A stretch of 64,000 nucleotides of DNA, from the NCBI GenBank assembly GCA_964036665.1, contig OZ038531.1:16988168-17052167 (forward strand), given 5' to 3'. Numbering within the stretch: the first letter of the stretch is position 1; every line of letters starts with the position of its first letter. Origin of the DNA: Gordius sp. MW1 (lineage: Eukaryota; Nematomorpha; Gordioida; Gordea; Gordiidae). The notes under the pieces were generated by a model. That model had not been told where the DNA came from and searched no databases. It was given only the letters and a program-made list of their open reading frames with translations. The position numbers and the translations under genes were made by a program. Positions 1 through 11,795 of the stretch are shown one piece after another.

Positions 1-700
1 GTAACCAGGACACGGTCAAAAAGGATATAAATACATAAGAGACGAAAAAAAATTCGATTTTTACTTTGGCCAATGGTCATTTTTTCATCGGTCAGTAGCC
101 AGGACACGATCAAAAAAGATAAATACATAAGAGACGAAAAAAAAAACAAATTTCGATTTATACTTTTGAAAATGGTCATTTTTTTCATTGGTCAGTAGCT
201 AGCACACGGTCAAAAAGTCATATTATTAATGGTATTAATAAAAACAATATATTAATTTAATTTAAAAAAAAATTTGCCCGCTCCGGGTATCGAACCAGCA
301 ATTAAGAATTTGTCCTCGCAGGGATTCGAACCCACATCTTTGCCCGCTCCGGGTATCGAACCAGCAATTAAGAATTTGTCCTCGCAGGGATTCGAACCCA
401 CATCATAGGCTTTAGTAGGGGGGGGGGCACAGGGACCCATATCAGTAGGGGCATAGGGTAATTATCAATGTAAACCTAATATACCAATTCAAAAAACGAA
501 AAAAAAATTTCGCATCACAATTTGGCCAATGGTCATTTTTTTCATTGGTCAGTAGCCAGGACACGGTCAAAATGTGATATTATCAATGGTATTAACAAGA
601 ACAATATATTAATTTAATTAAAAAATTTTTTTTTGTCTTCTCTGGGTATCGAACCAGCAAGTCAGAACGTTGGAAGGACGGACAACAAAAAGCGAGCCCA
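1..700 (-). repeat. tRNA-like / CCAATGG-hairpin dispersed repeat cluster (left end)
   Basis: Copies of a dispersed repeat read on the minus strand. Recurring parts are a short hairpin (CCAATGG, T-rich loop, CCATTGG) near 66-110, 165-210 and 525-570, an AT-rich linker with ATATTAATTTAATT, and tRNA T-arm-like blocks (GGTTCGAATCC read on the minus strand). The same parts occur in plus orientation at 51.0-51.9 kb and 62.3-63.8 kb. They look like a tRNA-derived SINE or SINE-built satellite; there is no coding potential. Confidence 0.7.
273..404 (-). repeat. 66-bp tandem duplication of a tRNA T-arm-like block
   Basis: Two adjacent, essentially identical 66-bp units (273-338 and 339-404). Each holds two B-box-like motifs on the minus strand, GGTTCGAATCC and GGTTCGATACC. 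This is a local expansion of the SINE-like head. Confidence 0.85.
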
Positions 701-1029
701 TAAATTGCATAGCAATTAATTTGCATTATCGACTTTTTAAAACCCTTAATCTATCCAAATTAAGTGCAAAGCCAAACAAGAATATTTTTAACTGACACCA
801 TTATCAAAAGAGTGAGAAATGAAACTATCATATGTTTATTTATTTCACTTATTTTATCAATTTACTTACAATATTTAAAGAATAAATTGAAGCCTAATTC
901 CCATAAATTGCGAATCACGTAGAATAAAACATGCATTATTGAGATTACTAAATTATTGTATATATCTATCGGGGAACTAGAGGAATATCATATGTATTGA
1001 GGAAAATAGTTTTGGTTCGTACTCACAAC
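701..1029. other. No gene recognised; AT-rich spacer
   Basis: The first bases (to about 720) carry the shared repeat end motif that reads GCTATGCAATTTATGG on the minus strand. I see no coding, RNA or transposon signature in the rest. Confidence 0.5.
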
Positions 1030-1240
1030 GCGATTGTTATTAATTAAAACTCGGGCCTTCGGCCCTCGTGGGAAGGGGGAGAAGGGGAGGGGAAGAGAAG
1101 GGGGGACGACTCATCTGTACTTCATATAAATGTATCATATTTGCTATGCAATTTATGGGCGAGAAAGGTGGGAAGGGGCGAGAATGCCTATAGGGGGGTA
1201 TTAAATGCCTAATGATTAATTAATTATTTAACAAATTTTC
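1030..1240 (-). repeat. CT/GA-rich dispersed repeat, inverted partner of 63770-63960
   Basis: It contains the short palindromic motif GGGCCTTCGGCCC, a purine-rich run of GGGGA blocks, then GCTATGCAATTTATGGGCG and a block ending in a TATAGGGGGG motif. The reverse complement of the whole arrangement lies at the right end of the window, so this is a defined repeat family rather than simple sequence. Confidence 0.75.
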
Positions 1241-1435
1241 CATTTATAGGCAAAATGTAATATAGGCAAGGGTTAGGGTTAGATTTAGTGTTTGTATCTA
1301 GTTGCGGATTACATTAGTTTTTATGGCCTTTAGTGATTATGGGTCTAACAAACATAACATCACAATGTTAAGAATTTGCAGAATTGTTGGGAGAAATTTT
1401 TTGTTGAATTTGAACAATTTTTAATTAAAAATATC

Positions 1436-2330
1436 AAAAATTTAGCCAATGGTCATTTTTTCTCCATTGGTCAGTACCAACAGATACACTATAAGTCAAT
1501 GATAGCCAAAAAAACGGAAAAAAAAATTTTGATGCACATTTTGGCCAATGGTCATTTTTTTCCATTGGTCAGCAGCCAGGACACGGTAAAAGTGGATATA
1601 AATTCATAATAGTCAAAAAACAAACGAAAAAAAAATTTTCGAATCACATTTTGGCCAATGGTCATTTTATTCCATTGGTCAGCAGCCAGCGGACGACCAA
1701 AAAGTCATAATAGCAATGGTAGGAACAGGAACAATCATAATAGTCAAAAAAACGAAAAAAATAATTTCGATTCACATTTTGGCCAATGGTCATTTTTTCC
1801 ATCGGTCAGGAGCCAGCGGACGGCCAAAAATTCTTATTATCAATGATAGTAACAAGAATAATCATAAGAGTCAAAAAAAACTCCGGGATTCTAACCCAAA
1901 AACTAGTTAAATTGCATAGCAATTAAAAGTAAACAACTTTTATTTATGTTTATTATATAACATTGGTCAGCAGCCAGCGGACGGCCAAAAAGTCATAATA
2001 GCAATGGTAGGAACAGGAACAAGCATAATAGTAAAAAAAAAACGAAAAAAATAATTTCGATTCACATTATTTTGGCCAATGGTGATTTTTTCCATCGGTC
2101 AGTAGCCAGCGGACGGCCAAAATTTCTTATTATCAATGATAGTAACAAGAACAATCATAAGAGTCAAAAAAAACTCCGGGATTCTAACTAAAAAACTAGT
2201 TAAATTGCATAGCAATTAAAAGTAAACAACTTTTAATTATGTTTATTATATAACTAGTTTTAAATAGCATAGCAATTAAAAGTAAACAATTTTTATTTAT
2301 GTTTATTATATAATAGATAATTTAACAAAT
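1436..2330 (-). repeat. Tandem array of about 110-bp CCAATGG-hairpin units
   Basis: Hairpin-bearing units recur near 1440, 1543, 1652, 1780, 1965 (partial) and 2073, spaced about 110 bp apart. Each is followed by a conserved CAGCCAGCGGACGGCC-type block. A larger duplication is superimposed: about 1700-1960 is repeated at about 1975-2255, including a short stretch that ends in GCATAGCAATTAAAAG. Short open frames here are by-products of the repeat. Confidence 0.75.
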
Positions 2331-2339
2331 CTTATATAT

Positions 2340-2466
2340 AACACACTGAGGGAGATAGAGATGAGGGGTGGGGCACCTCTTATGCATTAATTTAAAAAAT
2401 AACACAGCAAGGGAGATAGAGATGAGGGGTGGGGCACCTCTTTCTCATGCATTAATTTAAAAAATC
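2340..2466. repeat. Short tandem duplication (about 60 bp x2)
   Basis: Two near-identical blocks carry GGGAGATAGAGATGAGG followed by GGTGGGGCACCTC, ending in the same AT-rich tail. The second has a small insertion. Confidence 0.8.
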
Positions 2467-2657
2467 GATAACCTAATATACCCAATGCAAATAGATAAGG
2501 AGGGTAGACAACGGACAACCAAAAAACGAGCCCATAAATTGCATAGCAATTAATATTAAAAACCTGATTAATTGAATAATATCATTTATAAGCGAGAAAT
2601 TATTAATTTTCAGCAAGCGGCTTACAGAGAGGGGGGGGGGGTGCGTAGGAACCAACC

Positions 2658-3060
2658 ATAACTATAGTTGTTCAATTGCTGACTAGCTTCAACTCAAAAC
2701 GCGAGCACGCACACTGAGCTGTTTAATATGCTCGCTTGCACAATGATTGCTCGCTGTTCGGTGCAGTAAGCAGAACAGTAGCATATTAAAATTCTCGAGA
2801 AGCGAGTCGAAGAGGCAAAATCTGTTCAGGCATTGAGCAGATTGCCCGAGAGTAACTCGGGCAGATAGCAGACATAATTGCTATTTGCTATAACTTACAA
2901 TATTTGCTCATATTATATATCATAAAAAAATTAAGAACTTTGCCCCCTCCCTTTTTTTGTGCCGTTGGTTAGCCCCCCCCCTTCTTTACCCTGTTTTTCC
3001 CCCGGGGGGGATTTGCCTACCCCCTTTCTTACCCTCTTGCTCACCGGGGGGGGGGATCGT
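2658..3060 (+). repeat. Foldback element, one-armed or decayed copy
   Basis: One arm of the same family as the complete foldback at 3064-3903, with matching blocks such as GAGCACGC, CGAGCAGATAGCAG-like and ATATTTGCTCATATTAT. It is followed by a C- and G-run-rich centre. The opposite arm is missing or replaced by the next copy. Confidence 0.65.
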
Positions 3061-3063
3061 TAT

Positions 3064-3903
3064 GATCTTATATTACCTAACTCTTGTAGTTAGAGTTGTT
3101 AAATTGCTAGCGTGAGCAATACTCTATGAGCTTTGCTCGAGCACGCATACTGAGTTGCTTAATATGCGGGTCAGCACAATAAGGGCTCGCAGTTAGATGC
3201 ACTAAGCCAAAAAGTAGCATAAAAAATGCTTGAGCAGCGAGTCGAAAAAATCTGTTCAAGCATTGAGCAGATTTATCGAGCAGAAACCCGAGCAGATAGC
3301 AGATTTAATAGAAGCATTGCTACCAGTTAGTAACTTTAAATATTTGCTCATATTATCCACACAGGCGGGGCCTTTTTTTACCCTCTTTCTCACACGGGGG
3401 GGGGGAGTGATTTGCCTCTGCCTCTCCTTTTTACCCTCTCCCCCTTCTCTGGCAGAGTGAGAGGGTAAAGGGGGGGGGAGGTGAAATCCCTCCTCTGGGT
3501 GAGTAATAGGGTAATAAGGAGTGGGGGCAAATGCCCATCTGGGGTACGTAAAAAGGGGGGGGGGCAAACCACCGTGACAAAAAGGGGGGGGGCAAAATTC
3601 TTGATTTATTTATGATATATAATGTGAGCATATAGTTAAAGTTACTAACTGGTAATAACTGCTTTTATTAAATTTGCTATCTGCTCGGGAAATCTGCTCA
3701 AGGTTTGAACAGATTTTAATCGACTCGCTGCTCGAGCATTTTGTATGCTACTTTTCTACCTAGTGCACCGAACTGCGGGCACTCATTGTGCCAATGCGCA
3801 TTTTAAACAACTCAATATGCGTGCTCGAGCAAAGCACATAGTGAGCATTGCTCACGCGAGCAATTTAACAACTCTAACCGCAACAATTAGTTAATATAAG
3901 ATC
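3064..3903. mobile_element. Foldback (long-TIR) element with G-rich core
   Basis: Two arms of about 300 bp (3064-3363 and 3604-3903) are reverse complements with scattered mismatches; the outer ends read GATCTTATATTA on both strands. The roughly 240-bp centre is packed with G or C runs of 8-11. There is no transposase. Open frames over the G/C-rich core are low-complexity artefacts. The right end abuts the Helitron 3' end. No TSD is evident. Confidence 0.85.
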
Positions 3904-4199
3904 ACTAGCTGACCCGGCAAACGTTGTTTTGCTATATGTACATTCGTTAGTTATGTATTTTATAACATCTAAATTTAAAATTATTATATTGATAACAACA
4001 TAATTAAACATAATTTAATAATGTGTTAATATACTTACCTAAAACAAATCCCTGATCCGTTTATAACCCGCCATCCCTCCTCTCCACCCCACCGTCCTTC
4101 GATTGGAAGATCTGGAAAAACATAATTTAGAGGATTTAAATTATCATAGTCTATAAACATGAGAAATATTGTCTTTTTTTACATTTTTATAGGATATCC

Positions 4200-4999
4200 G
4201 TCCCCATGTGTGATCGTATCGTTGGTGAAATCTTAAGGAAAACGTTTTGTACACTTTCCATCTAACATGCAAGGCGATGAAGGATTTAAAGCACCGCATG
4301 GGCCATGAATCATATTTTTACTGACAATATCAAACAATAATTGATCAGTAGAAGGATTTGGTATTTCTGCGGATACTAAACTATCTATGTCTTCTGGGCG
4401 TGTTTTGTCAATGAACCAAATCAAAATATGTGCATGAGGTAATCCACCCTTTTGTCACTCAACCGAATACATCCAACAACGTGCGGGGCCAAATATATGT
4501 AATTTTGTAATAAAGTTAACGAAAGACCTTAATTTTTGTTTAAACACACGGGCTATTATGTCATGACGATGTATTGCATTTTGTCCTGGTAAGAGTAAAG
4601 ATGTAATTTCCTGCCATTTTGGGTTACATGTAAAGGTGATAAATAAACATGGTCGTCCGTATTCGCGTACGGAAGCCATGGCATCCTGTATGTATTCTTG
4701 CATGTGACGCGGACTAATGGTAGAATAATGGAGCTACAAATTTCGGCAGCGTCAGCGTTGGTAGCGATAGCGTCTCGCAGGTGGATGTATTCTTCGGCAC
4801 GCAGCTTTTTCTGGTTATAACGTAAGAAGCGTAAGCGCTCGCTCTCAATCTTCACATACATATCCACAATGAACTGCTGGCAAAGCTCTCGACAGCGTAG
4901 AATGATGTTGTCTTCACCGTTTCTAATCATCAAACGATAAGCATAATAATCCAGCGAGCTCACTTTTTTGCTGGTTTCAGCTCCTGTGATATGATACAT
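4200..4999 (-). pseudogene. Helitron Rep, catalytic region remnant
   Basis: Broken frames at 4999-4556, 4703-4455 and 4424-4233 together match the Helitron helicase-like N domain. The order along the protein is a segment with SLDYYAYRLMIR and CRELCQQFIVDMY, then KLRAEEYIHLRDAI, then RPCLFITFTCNPKWQEI, then a block read as LPHAHILIWFIDKTRPEDID. The HAH-type part of that last block is the HUH metal-binding motif expected for a rolling-circle nickase; it lies upstream of the 4424 methionine. The first two frames overlap through a frameshift near 4700. The reading stops near 4230, where a helicase domain would follow in an intact element. Confidence 0.8.
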
Positions 5000-5039
5000 A
5001 CAAAAAAATTAAAAATGAGTAGTCATGTTTTATGTTGTA

Positions 5040-6098
5040 TAAAATACCATTTCGGGGATCCCGTTGTTTAATCTTTATAAAATAACCGTCTTGCCCCTTC
5101 CAAAAAATGAGCGGATATTGGAGAGCGTCATAGGAACGGTGGGTATCAGGAATGAACTGTAGATTATCATCTCTTTTTCAAATCACGATATGGCGCGAAG
5201 CTGTACGGTCGCCAATCATGATTCCAGCAACATCGTCAACAAAAGGTGCATTAAATCTACGGATATGCTGGTGTTTTATCAGGATAAATGACAATAGCGT
5301 GTTTGTCACCTGTAGGTATTTAAGCCTACTTTATTCTAACTAAAGAAACTTTATTAATATCAAAAGATATATTATAATCATATTCGATTGCACGCATTAG
5401 TTTATATATCATACTATCGAGGTTAATATGCATAACTCGTACGTTAGTTGGGGGTAATTCAAATTATAATGATTGTGAATAGAATACGGCGGAGTATGAA
5501 TAGTGTGTATCCAAATCGAGTAAGAAGGGTGTTCCAAGGTAACCATAATTTCCCTACACACTTATTAATTTGGGCATGTGTGCTTTAAATAATTTTCACA
5601 ATGCATTGTGCTCAGCCAACAGAACGTCAGATCGCTGACGATGCGGCTGGCAAAAGGTGAATTAAGATGATTGTAGCCGCAACGTGCATCTAGGCGATTG
5701 GCTAGTGCGCGTTCAGAGTCCTCACCACCCATAAAGTAAATTTGTAAAAATTTATAGGAATCGTTTGGCATTGGCAGCAGTGAGCCAACTTTGTGAAATA
5801 CTTGGCCTTTAATTTTGAACGTTGAATTAAATAGCTGACCGTTTCCAGCATCAGTTTTAACTATTTCTGTTGCTCCGAACGATGTGATTTGGAAGCATGA
5901 ATTAAATGTGCGAATTGACTTTAGGAATAGGCTAGAATCAGGATCCGTGCCAATTAGTAAGTCGTGCAATGGTTCAGGTGGTGCTTCAATTGCCGTTAGT
6001 TGTACTTTTTCTGATGCGCAACACATTCCTGGTGGCCCATTTTTAAATTTAAGTGCATGACAATGTGGACATTCCTTGTCTATAGTACCAATGACCAC
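5040..6098 (-). pseudogene. Helitron Rep, N-terminal region remnant
   Basis: A 177-codon frame at 6098-5565 contains a zinc-binding-like CPHCHALKFKNGPPGMCC segment. It is followed by a region with FKIKGQVFHKVGSLLP and LQIYFMGGEDSERALANR, as in Helitron proteins of invertebrates. A further block, readable in broken frames at about 5270-5040, contains RRFNAPFVDDVAGIM and THRSYDALQYPLIFW, a classic Helitron N-domain signature. Stops and frameshifts separate the blocks, and some sequence between them is lost. Confidence 0.75.
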
Positions 6099-6142
6099 TT
6101 TGGAATGGGCGTAATATTCAACATCAACCTCATACTGGAATG

Positions 6143-6436
6143 CTAGTCGAAGGAATGAAGCCGATTTAAATGCTCGATTACTTGTAGACGTTGTAGGTCA
6201 TTTTCTCTATGTGTGTTACTTACAAATCGGCGGGCTTGTTTTTTTAATCTTCTTTGCTGATTTAGTCCATATTGTGCCTCTTGCGATTGTGATTCACGTA
6301 TTTGTGCCATCCTCACACGCTGATCTGCATTGTTTTGTAGGATTTGTTCGTCTGTTCTTTGAGATCTTATTTTTTTCATTAATGCATTCTTTTTTGTGTG
6401 ACGACCTAAATTTTTCATTTTGCGTTTAGCTGGCAT
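6143..6436 (-). pseudogene. Helitron protein N-terminus (basic region)
   Basis: A 97-codon frame begins MPAKRKMKNLGRH and is rich in Lys, Arg and Gln. Comparable basic, Gln-rich N-termini precede the zinc-binding segment in Helitron Rep proteins. It sits just upstream of, and in the same direction as, the clearer Helitron blocks at 6098-4200. Its assignment rests mainly on this context. Confidence 0.5.
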
Positions 6437-6734
6437 TGTTACCTATAAAAAGGGTATGTTGAAAAAAAATCTCTTTTAAATCATGCAAACAATGAACTGA
6501 GTGCTTATATATGCGATGTTTTTTAATTTTTTTTACTAATTGAGAATTAATGTTTGATTAGTGGATAATAATTGCAAGTTTAATCGTTATTTCCACAATC
6601 ATCCCAGAATAAATATATTTTTTGACCAAAATAATTGCACAAATACTATAAATCAATCTCATTTGATTTTGCTATTGATGACTTAAAAACTTAAACAATG
6701 ATGGTACAAATTCAGAGGAGTTATAATTAGTAAA

Positions 6735-7100
6735 TAAAAATATATTCTTAAATATAGTCTATTTGTGTTTTAAACATATCTTTAAATAAAATATGAAAAT
6801 TATAACTAATATCATATGAATAATATGTTGCTTTATGTGTAGCTTAAGTATTAATAGATATGTAAATATTTTAACCATTAAAGGAATCATTAAATAACAA
6901 ATCATTAAATAACACCCTAATTAGATTCTTAACATAAAAATATATTCTTAAATATGGTCTATTTGTGTTTTAAACTTATCTTTAAATAAAATATGAAAAT
7001 TATAACTAATATCATATGAATAATATGTTGCTTTATGTGTAGCTTAAGTATTATAGATATGTAAATATTTTAATCATTAAAGGAATCATTAAATAACATC
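6735..7100. repeat. About 200-bp tandem duplication inside the Helitron
   Basis: The block at about 6735-6900 recurs at about 6935-7097 with very few differences (for example around CATATGAATAATATGTTGC). It is a duplication in the 5' non-coding part of the Helitron. Confidence 0.85.
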
Positions 7101-7372
7101 CTAATTAGATTCTTAACAAAAATTTAAAACAACAAAATTGCAATTAAAATGAATATATCATTTTTATTTATGTGCATTCAGTCTTGAAATTAGATTAAAC
7201 TCATTGAAAAACTTATATTTTATTTGAAAAAATATTAATCTTATTAGTGAATTACATAACATATGCCAAGTGTATACCCAATAAAAAAATATCTGTTTTA
7301 TCTTTAAATTTCTATGTTTTATGTTTAGATATACCTTATATTTCTCTGTTTTTGTTTCAATTTAGTCTTTAA

Positions 7373-7482
7373 ATTTGTATGTTTTCTGTTTCAATTCAAT
7401 ACATTCAAAACACGATAGATATGCAGAATTTGTATGTTTTCTGTTTCAATTCAATACATTCAAACACGATAGATACGCAGTA
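7373..7482. repeat. 55-bp tandem duplication
   Basis: Two adjacent copies contain GTATGTTTTCTGTTTCAATT and end in an ACACGATAGATA motif. They differ at two or three positions. Confidence 0.85.
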
Positions 7483-8283
7483 TACGTCATGAGGTGGCGT
7501 TTGAGTGACATTTTAGTAAACGTCAAAACGTATTAAATAACATGACCGTCTTGTGACTTAGAAAATTGGAATATAGTTAAAAACCTAGGCTCAGACCTAC
7601 CAATCATTCGCAGAAATTTCCATCTAAATCGGTCCACCCGTTTCGGAGGAGTTTAACCACACACACCGTTTCACGTGATTTTTATATATTAGATAATGAT
7701 ATTAACTTAAAAATACAATGGAGAAGACAAACAATGCATTTAAACAACCCTCAGTAGAATTTTTAGTGAAAGATTGAAGAATTTTTTTACCTGTGATGCG
7801 GAAAATCGGAGAAAAATCTCGTCTTGGTTTGAGAGAAGAAAATTTCAACCTTAAGGCGAGACAATTCAAGATTTCAGCGAGACCTGGGCTTTAAAATTTC
7901 TTTATTGACCATCATAATATTAATTACTATGCAATTTTTAAGGTCACTTTCGGTGTACAACCTGTCCCGTCCCATGTCTATTTGTTTATATTGGCATTTG
8001 GCAACTATGATCCTAGGAAACAGTTTTTACCAACGAATATAATAAATTTAATTGTATATTTTTTTGTGTGTTATTTAATTTAGGATATTAAATGTAAATT
8101 AATATAATTGAAATACATGTTAGTAACTAATTACCCATCCAAGTAGCCGCGTAATAATAATATTAGCTGCTGAATAAAATATGAGTGACCTTTAGGGCAT
8201 GTAAATACTTTTTTAATATTTATATTGCATATTTAAACGTTAGCATTAGCATTAATATACGATATAAACATACAGACCTAAAA

Positions 8284-8337
8284 ATGAGCTTTGATGAAGC
8301 AGTAAATATTAGAAAGTTAGTTTTGTTAATGCAGGGT
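8284..8337 (+). other. Possible first coding exon (unidentified)
   Basis: An ATG in a CTAAAAATGAG context is followed by MSFDEAVNIRKLVLLMQG and then a good splice-donor-like CAGGGTAAGAA. Beyond it the frame becomes AT-rich and low in information, as an intron would. No downstream partner exon was found, so this is only a candidate. Confidence 0.25.
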
Positions 8338-8540
8338 AAGAAACATTTTTTAATTTTATTAGTCATTTATTTAAACTATACAATTTACGATTTGTTCATT
8401 AATAAAACTAACTTTCTTATATAACGGATTTAACATTAATGAGTATATTCAAAAGTCCAACATCCTGTCTGATGTTATGATATTTTAAATCGGAACCAAT
8501 AATTGATCAAAATAATTATAAAAATTTGGCTTCAGTGACT

Positions 8541-8656
8541 AAAGATTTTTTAGCGCATCAGCGACTTCTGTGCCTACCGAAAGATTTCCTTCGAAAGCAT
8601 TAGATTGAATTATAAGTCTACCAGGAGTTTGTAAGCTTGAACTCATGATGCACCTC
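8541..8656 (-). other. Possible terminal coding exon (unidentified)
   Basis: On the minus strand, an acceptor-like TTTTCAG precedes an open stretch that includes SSSLQTPGRLIIQSNAFEG and GTEVADALKNL, then a stop. Its composition is more protein-like than the surroundings. I do not recognise the family, and no upstream exon was identified. Confidence 0.25.
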
Positions 8657-9024
8657 TGAAAATCTACAACCCTCACATTATGCATTTGTTTTGCCATACA
8701 TTACATAAAGGTAGGATTGCCAGGTGTATTCCAATCCACTGATTTTCACTAATTGCGGCGATGTTGCAATACATCTAAAATATACGAGCACAAGCTTTGA
8801 TAGTAAATAAGAATTTTCTGGCAAAAATATTTAAAAAACTAGCTCAAGTAAATCTTTTGGCACATAATATGAGGTCATACACTCTGAAAAAATCGTTCAT
8901 TTTGTAAATTATATAGTATATATTATCATGTAATTATATAAGTACAATTTATTGAAAACCCCAAACTATTATGTTCCTATTTCAAGTAACAAGGCTACTT
9001 TCATTAACGTTTTAATTTGTGTAA

Positions 9025-9834
9025 CTAATTCTTCTTCTTTATCGTGTTAAAAATCCCACAGACGTGGGGTAAGTTTTCAGCAGCCTCTTCCATCTGAGTC
9101 GCGTACATGCCATGCCAATTTCCATCTGTTTGACGTCCATATCCTTTTCGACCAGTCGTTTCCAGGTGGCACGTGGTCTGCCCCTTCCTCTTCTTCCAGG
9201 CACGTCCATCTCCAGCGTTCGCCGTGTGACATCGTCCTCGTCTCTTCGTAATACATGGCCGTACCACCGCAATCGATTTTCTCTTAAGAAGTCCTTCGTC
9301 GCTTGTATACCCATCTTTGTCATCAAGGATTTGTTCGTCACGATCCAGCTTGGTGTAGCCTAAGCTCCATCGCACCATTCTCATTTCCGTGGCTTGCAAG
9401 AGTTTCTCCTCCGCGGTGGTTACAGCCCATGTTTCGCTCCCGTAAAGCAAGACCGGTCGCACGATGGTTTTGTACGCCTTGCTTTTCAACCAAATTGGTA
9501 TCTTTTTGTCACACATGACACCGGAGATGCTGCGCCACTTGAGCAGTGCTTTCTTGATCCGAGAATGGACTTCGGCGGTACATCCTCCCTCTTGATGTAA
9601 TAGCGAGCCAAGATATGTGAACTTATCAACCTCCGTGTACATTGGACCGTCATTTTTGTGCATTTGCGGACTACCGCCCATCATTTGCATGTAAACCGTT
9701 TTCTTCTCGCTGACCTTTAGACCGAATTCCGAAAAACGTACTGACCATTTTTTCGCCTGATGAAAAACCCCTTCTCTTGTTTCATCGCATAGGACAATAT
9801 CATCGGCATATAGCATAGTCCAAGGGGCTGGCTT
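9025..9834 (-). pseudogene. LINE reverse transcriptase motif C and C-terminal region
   Basis: It continues in frame after the TAG at 9837-9835. MLYADDIVLCDETREGV carries the catalytic YADD, followed by the YLGSLLHQEGG, VRPVLLYGSETWAVT and RMVRWSLG blocks typical of RTE-like thumb and C-terminal regions. Near 9340 the reading shifts to a second frame (9341-9039) with LRWYGHVLRRDEDDVTRR and GRPRATWKRLVEKDM, the usual C-terminal ending. Confidence 0.85.
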
Positions 9835-11067
9835 CTACAAGTCCTTTGTTATTGTATCCATAATTAGATTAAACAAGAATGGGCTTAACGCTGACCCTTG
9901 ATGTAGTACAATCATTATTCGGAAGGGTTTCGTTTCTCCTACGGTAGTCCTAACAGATGCAACCGCGCCATTATACATTTCCTTGATAAGTCGAACATAT
10001 CCTTCGGGTATATTTCTGGCTCTAAGGGACCACCATATTAAGTCTCTCAAAACCGTATCGTAGGCCTTTTCTAAATCGATGAAGACCATGTGTAAGTTCT
10101 TTCTTATGTCGCCATATTTTTCCATCGTCTGCTTCAACGCAAAGATTGGATTCATCGTTGATTTACCGGCCACGAATCCAAACTGATTGGGCGAGAGACA
10201 AACTTCGTCATTGAGCCTTTTCACTAGCACCCTTTCTAGTAGTTTTAGTGAGTGGCAGGTCAACTTGATACCTCTAAAGTTGCCACATTCCTGCGCGTCT
10301 CCTTTGCCTTTGTATATGGGTATGATCGTACTTTCTTTCCATTGGTCAGGGATACGACTCTCATACAGCATAGCGTTAAATAGGCCTGTCATTATGTCGA
10401 TTCCTTCTCCTTTGCACCCAAGCCAAGCTTCGATCGGTAAATCATCGGGACCTAGCGCTTTCCCTTTCCGCATCTTCGTTAGTTGCGCTCCTACTTCATA
10501 AGCCTGCAATGGTAAAACCAAGTTCGAGTTCGGTTCCACCCTCTCTAGCGGTCTTCTATCATTTGTTTTGTTCATCATATTTTGGAAATAATCTTTCCAT
10601 CTTTTGATGACTTCCTTCGGTTTGCACAACGTTCGTCCCTCTTCGCTTTTAATGACTTTCAGTGTCCTGACATCTCGACTTTTTTTCTCCCTGATCTTTG
10701 CGAGTTTATACATGACTATGTCGCCGCCCTTGGTATCGAGCTTGTTTGCCATATCGGTGTAAGCCTCGTTCTTCGCTATCGCAACCGCTATCTTAGCTTT
10801 GCGTTTCGCTTCACGATATGCCACGTAGTCTTCTCCTTTCTTCGTTTTGTACCATCGTAGGTACAACGCCTTCTTTTCTTCTATAGCCTCTTTGACCGAG
10901 TCATTCCACCACCATAGTTCACGCTTGTGAGCTCTGCCGCCCTTAGTTCGTCCCAAGATTTGAAAGGCCGTTTCCTTTAGAACATTTGCAACGGTGTCCC
11001 ACCTTTTGTTAATGTCGCCCCCCAAGCCTGCAACCTTCAAGAGCGGAGTTGCTCGAGCGTGAAACAT
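9835..11067 (-). pseudogene. LINE reverse transcriptase, palm and fingers
   Basis: A 410-codon frame. An N-terminal linker with WWWNDSVKEAIEEKKALYLR and many Lys/Arg leads into reverse transcriptase motifs: MRKGKALGPDDLPIEAW, STIIPIYKGKGD, FRGIKLTCHSLKLLERVL, NQFGFVAGKSTM, HMVFIDLEKAYDTV (motif A, catalytic Asp) and LHQGSALSPFLFNLIMD (motif B). It ends at a TAG that lies in frame with the next segment, so one substitution separates it from the YADD motif. Confidence 0.88.
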
Positions 11068-11243
11068 TTCATTTGCGCGATCATCCTTAAGCTTTTCGTA
11101 CTTTGTCCTTGGTGTTTAGACTTTTCTCCTTTCGGGAAAAATCTTTCTTGCTATATCGAGGACAACTGGCCGATGTTGCTTGGCGATTTCTTCCCCCGGT
11201 ATAACCTTGCAATCTTTAACTTGCCCCAAATTTTTGCGCTTCA

Positions 11244-11795
11244 CTAGGATGTAGTCGACGTGTGTAAGGTGATCCCACTGCTGTACGTCGCTAAATGTTC
11301 GGTACGCTTCTGAAAGAAGGTATTCACAATGGCCATGTCGTAAGCTTGCGCCATCTGTAGTAACTTCTCTCCCTCTTTATTCTTCAACCCATAGCCATGC
11401 CCGCCGTGATTTCGTTCGTACACGCCCCTTTCTTTCCCAACGTGCCCATTAAAGTCTGCTCCGATGATGAGATTCTCGTCAGGCTTCACGTAGCGTATTT
11501 CTTTTTCGAGCTTTTCATAGAATTCGTCCTTCTCATTTTCGGAACATCCAACCTGGGGCGAATACGCACAAATAACATTGACAAGGCCGCCTTGATCCGC
11601 CAGCTTTATGCACATCAATCTATTTGAGCATCGTTTGACTTCGACTACCTTGTCCTTAAAGGAATCGCTAAGCACTATACCGACCCCGTTCTTCCGTGAT
11701 GGGGAACCCGAGTAGTATAGCTTGTAACCATCTCCTAGCTCCCTGGCTTTTTTTCCATGCCACCGCGTTTCTTGTAGACACGCTATGTGAAATTT
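11244..11795 (-). pseudogene. LINE endonuclease domain (RTE-like)
   Basis: The open frame extends upstream of 11675 to about 11795 and reads ACLQETRW, ELGDGYKLYYSG, then VNVICAYSPQVG and LIIGADFNGHVGKERGVYE, then MAIVNTFFQKRTEHLATY. This is an exonuclease-endonuclease-phosphatase fold with the QE.RW and GDFN/ADFNGH motifs, the nicking domain that starts target-primed reverse transcription. The last conserved block, LTHVDYILVKR, follows in another frame near 11244. The first residues of the domain, including the usual N-terminal catalytic Asn, are missing. This is the style of the RTE and 'craniofacial development protein 2-like' group. Confidence 0.8.

Larger units (their letters stand above)
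3904..7693 (-). mobile_element. Helitron, decayed, with Rep remnants
   Basis: Read on the minus strand, the element starts TCTAATATATAAAAATCACG at 7693 and ends GCCGGGTCAGCTAGT at 3904. These ends are typical of invertebrate Helitrons (TC start, CTAG-type end after a GC-rich terminal motif). The subterminal sequence near 7600-7680, reading like a 'cggtccacccgtttcggaggag' block, is also characteristic. Inside are pieces of a Helitron replication initiator, but no recognisable Pif1-type helicase. It is therefore internally deleted and dead. Confidence 0.8.
7694..9002. other. No transposon or confirmed gene; two weak exon-like segments
   Basis: Mostly AT-rich. Two short stretches have exon-like properties and are listed separately (8284-8337 plus, 8541-8656 minus). 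The rest shows nothing recognisable. Confidence 0.4.
9003..11795 (-). mobile_element. RTE-like non-LTR retrotransposon, 5'-truncated
   Basis: The minus strand encodes, in order, an AP endonuclease, a reverse transcriptase and a C-terminal region, ending near 9003 with an AAGAAGAAGAA-type tail. The 5' end is cut within the endonuclease near 11795. Coding is interrupted by few lesions: a frameshift with a stop between 11244 and 11067, a TAG at 9837-9835, and a frameshift near 9340. It is among the better-preserved elements here. Confidence 0.85.
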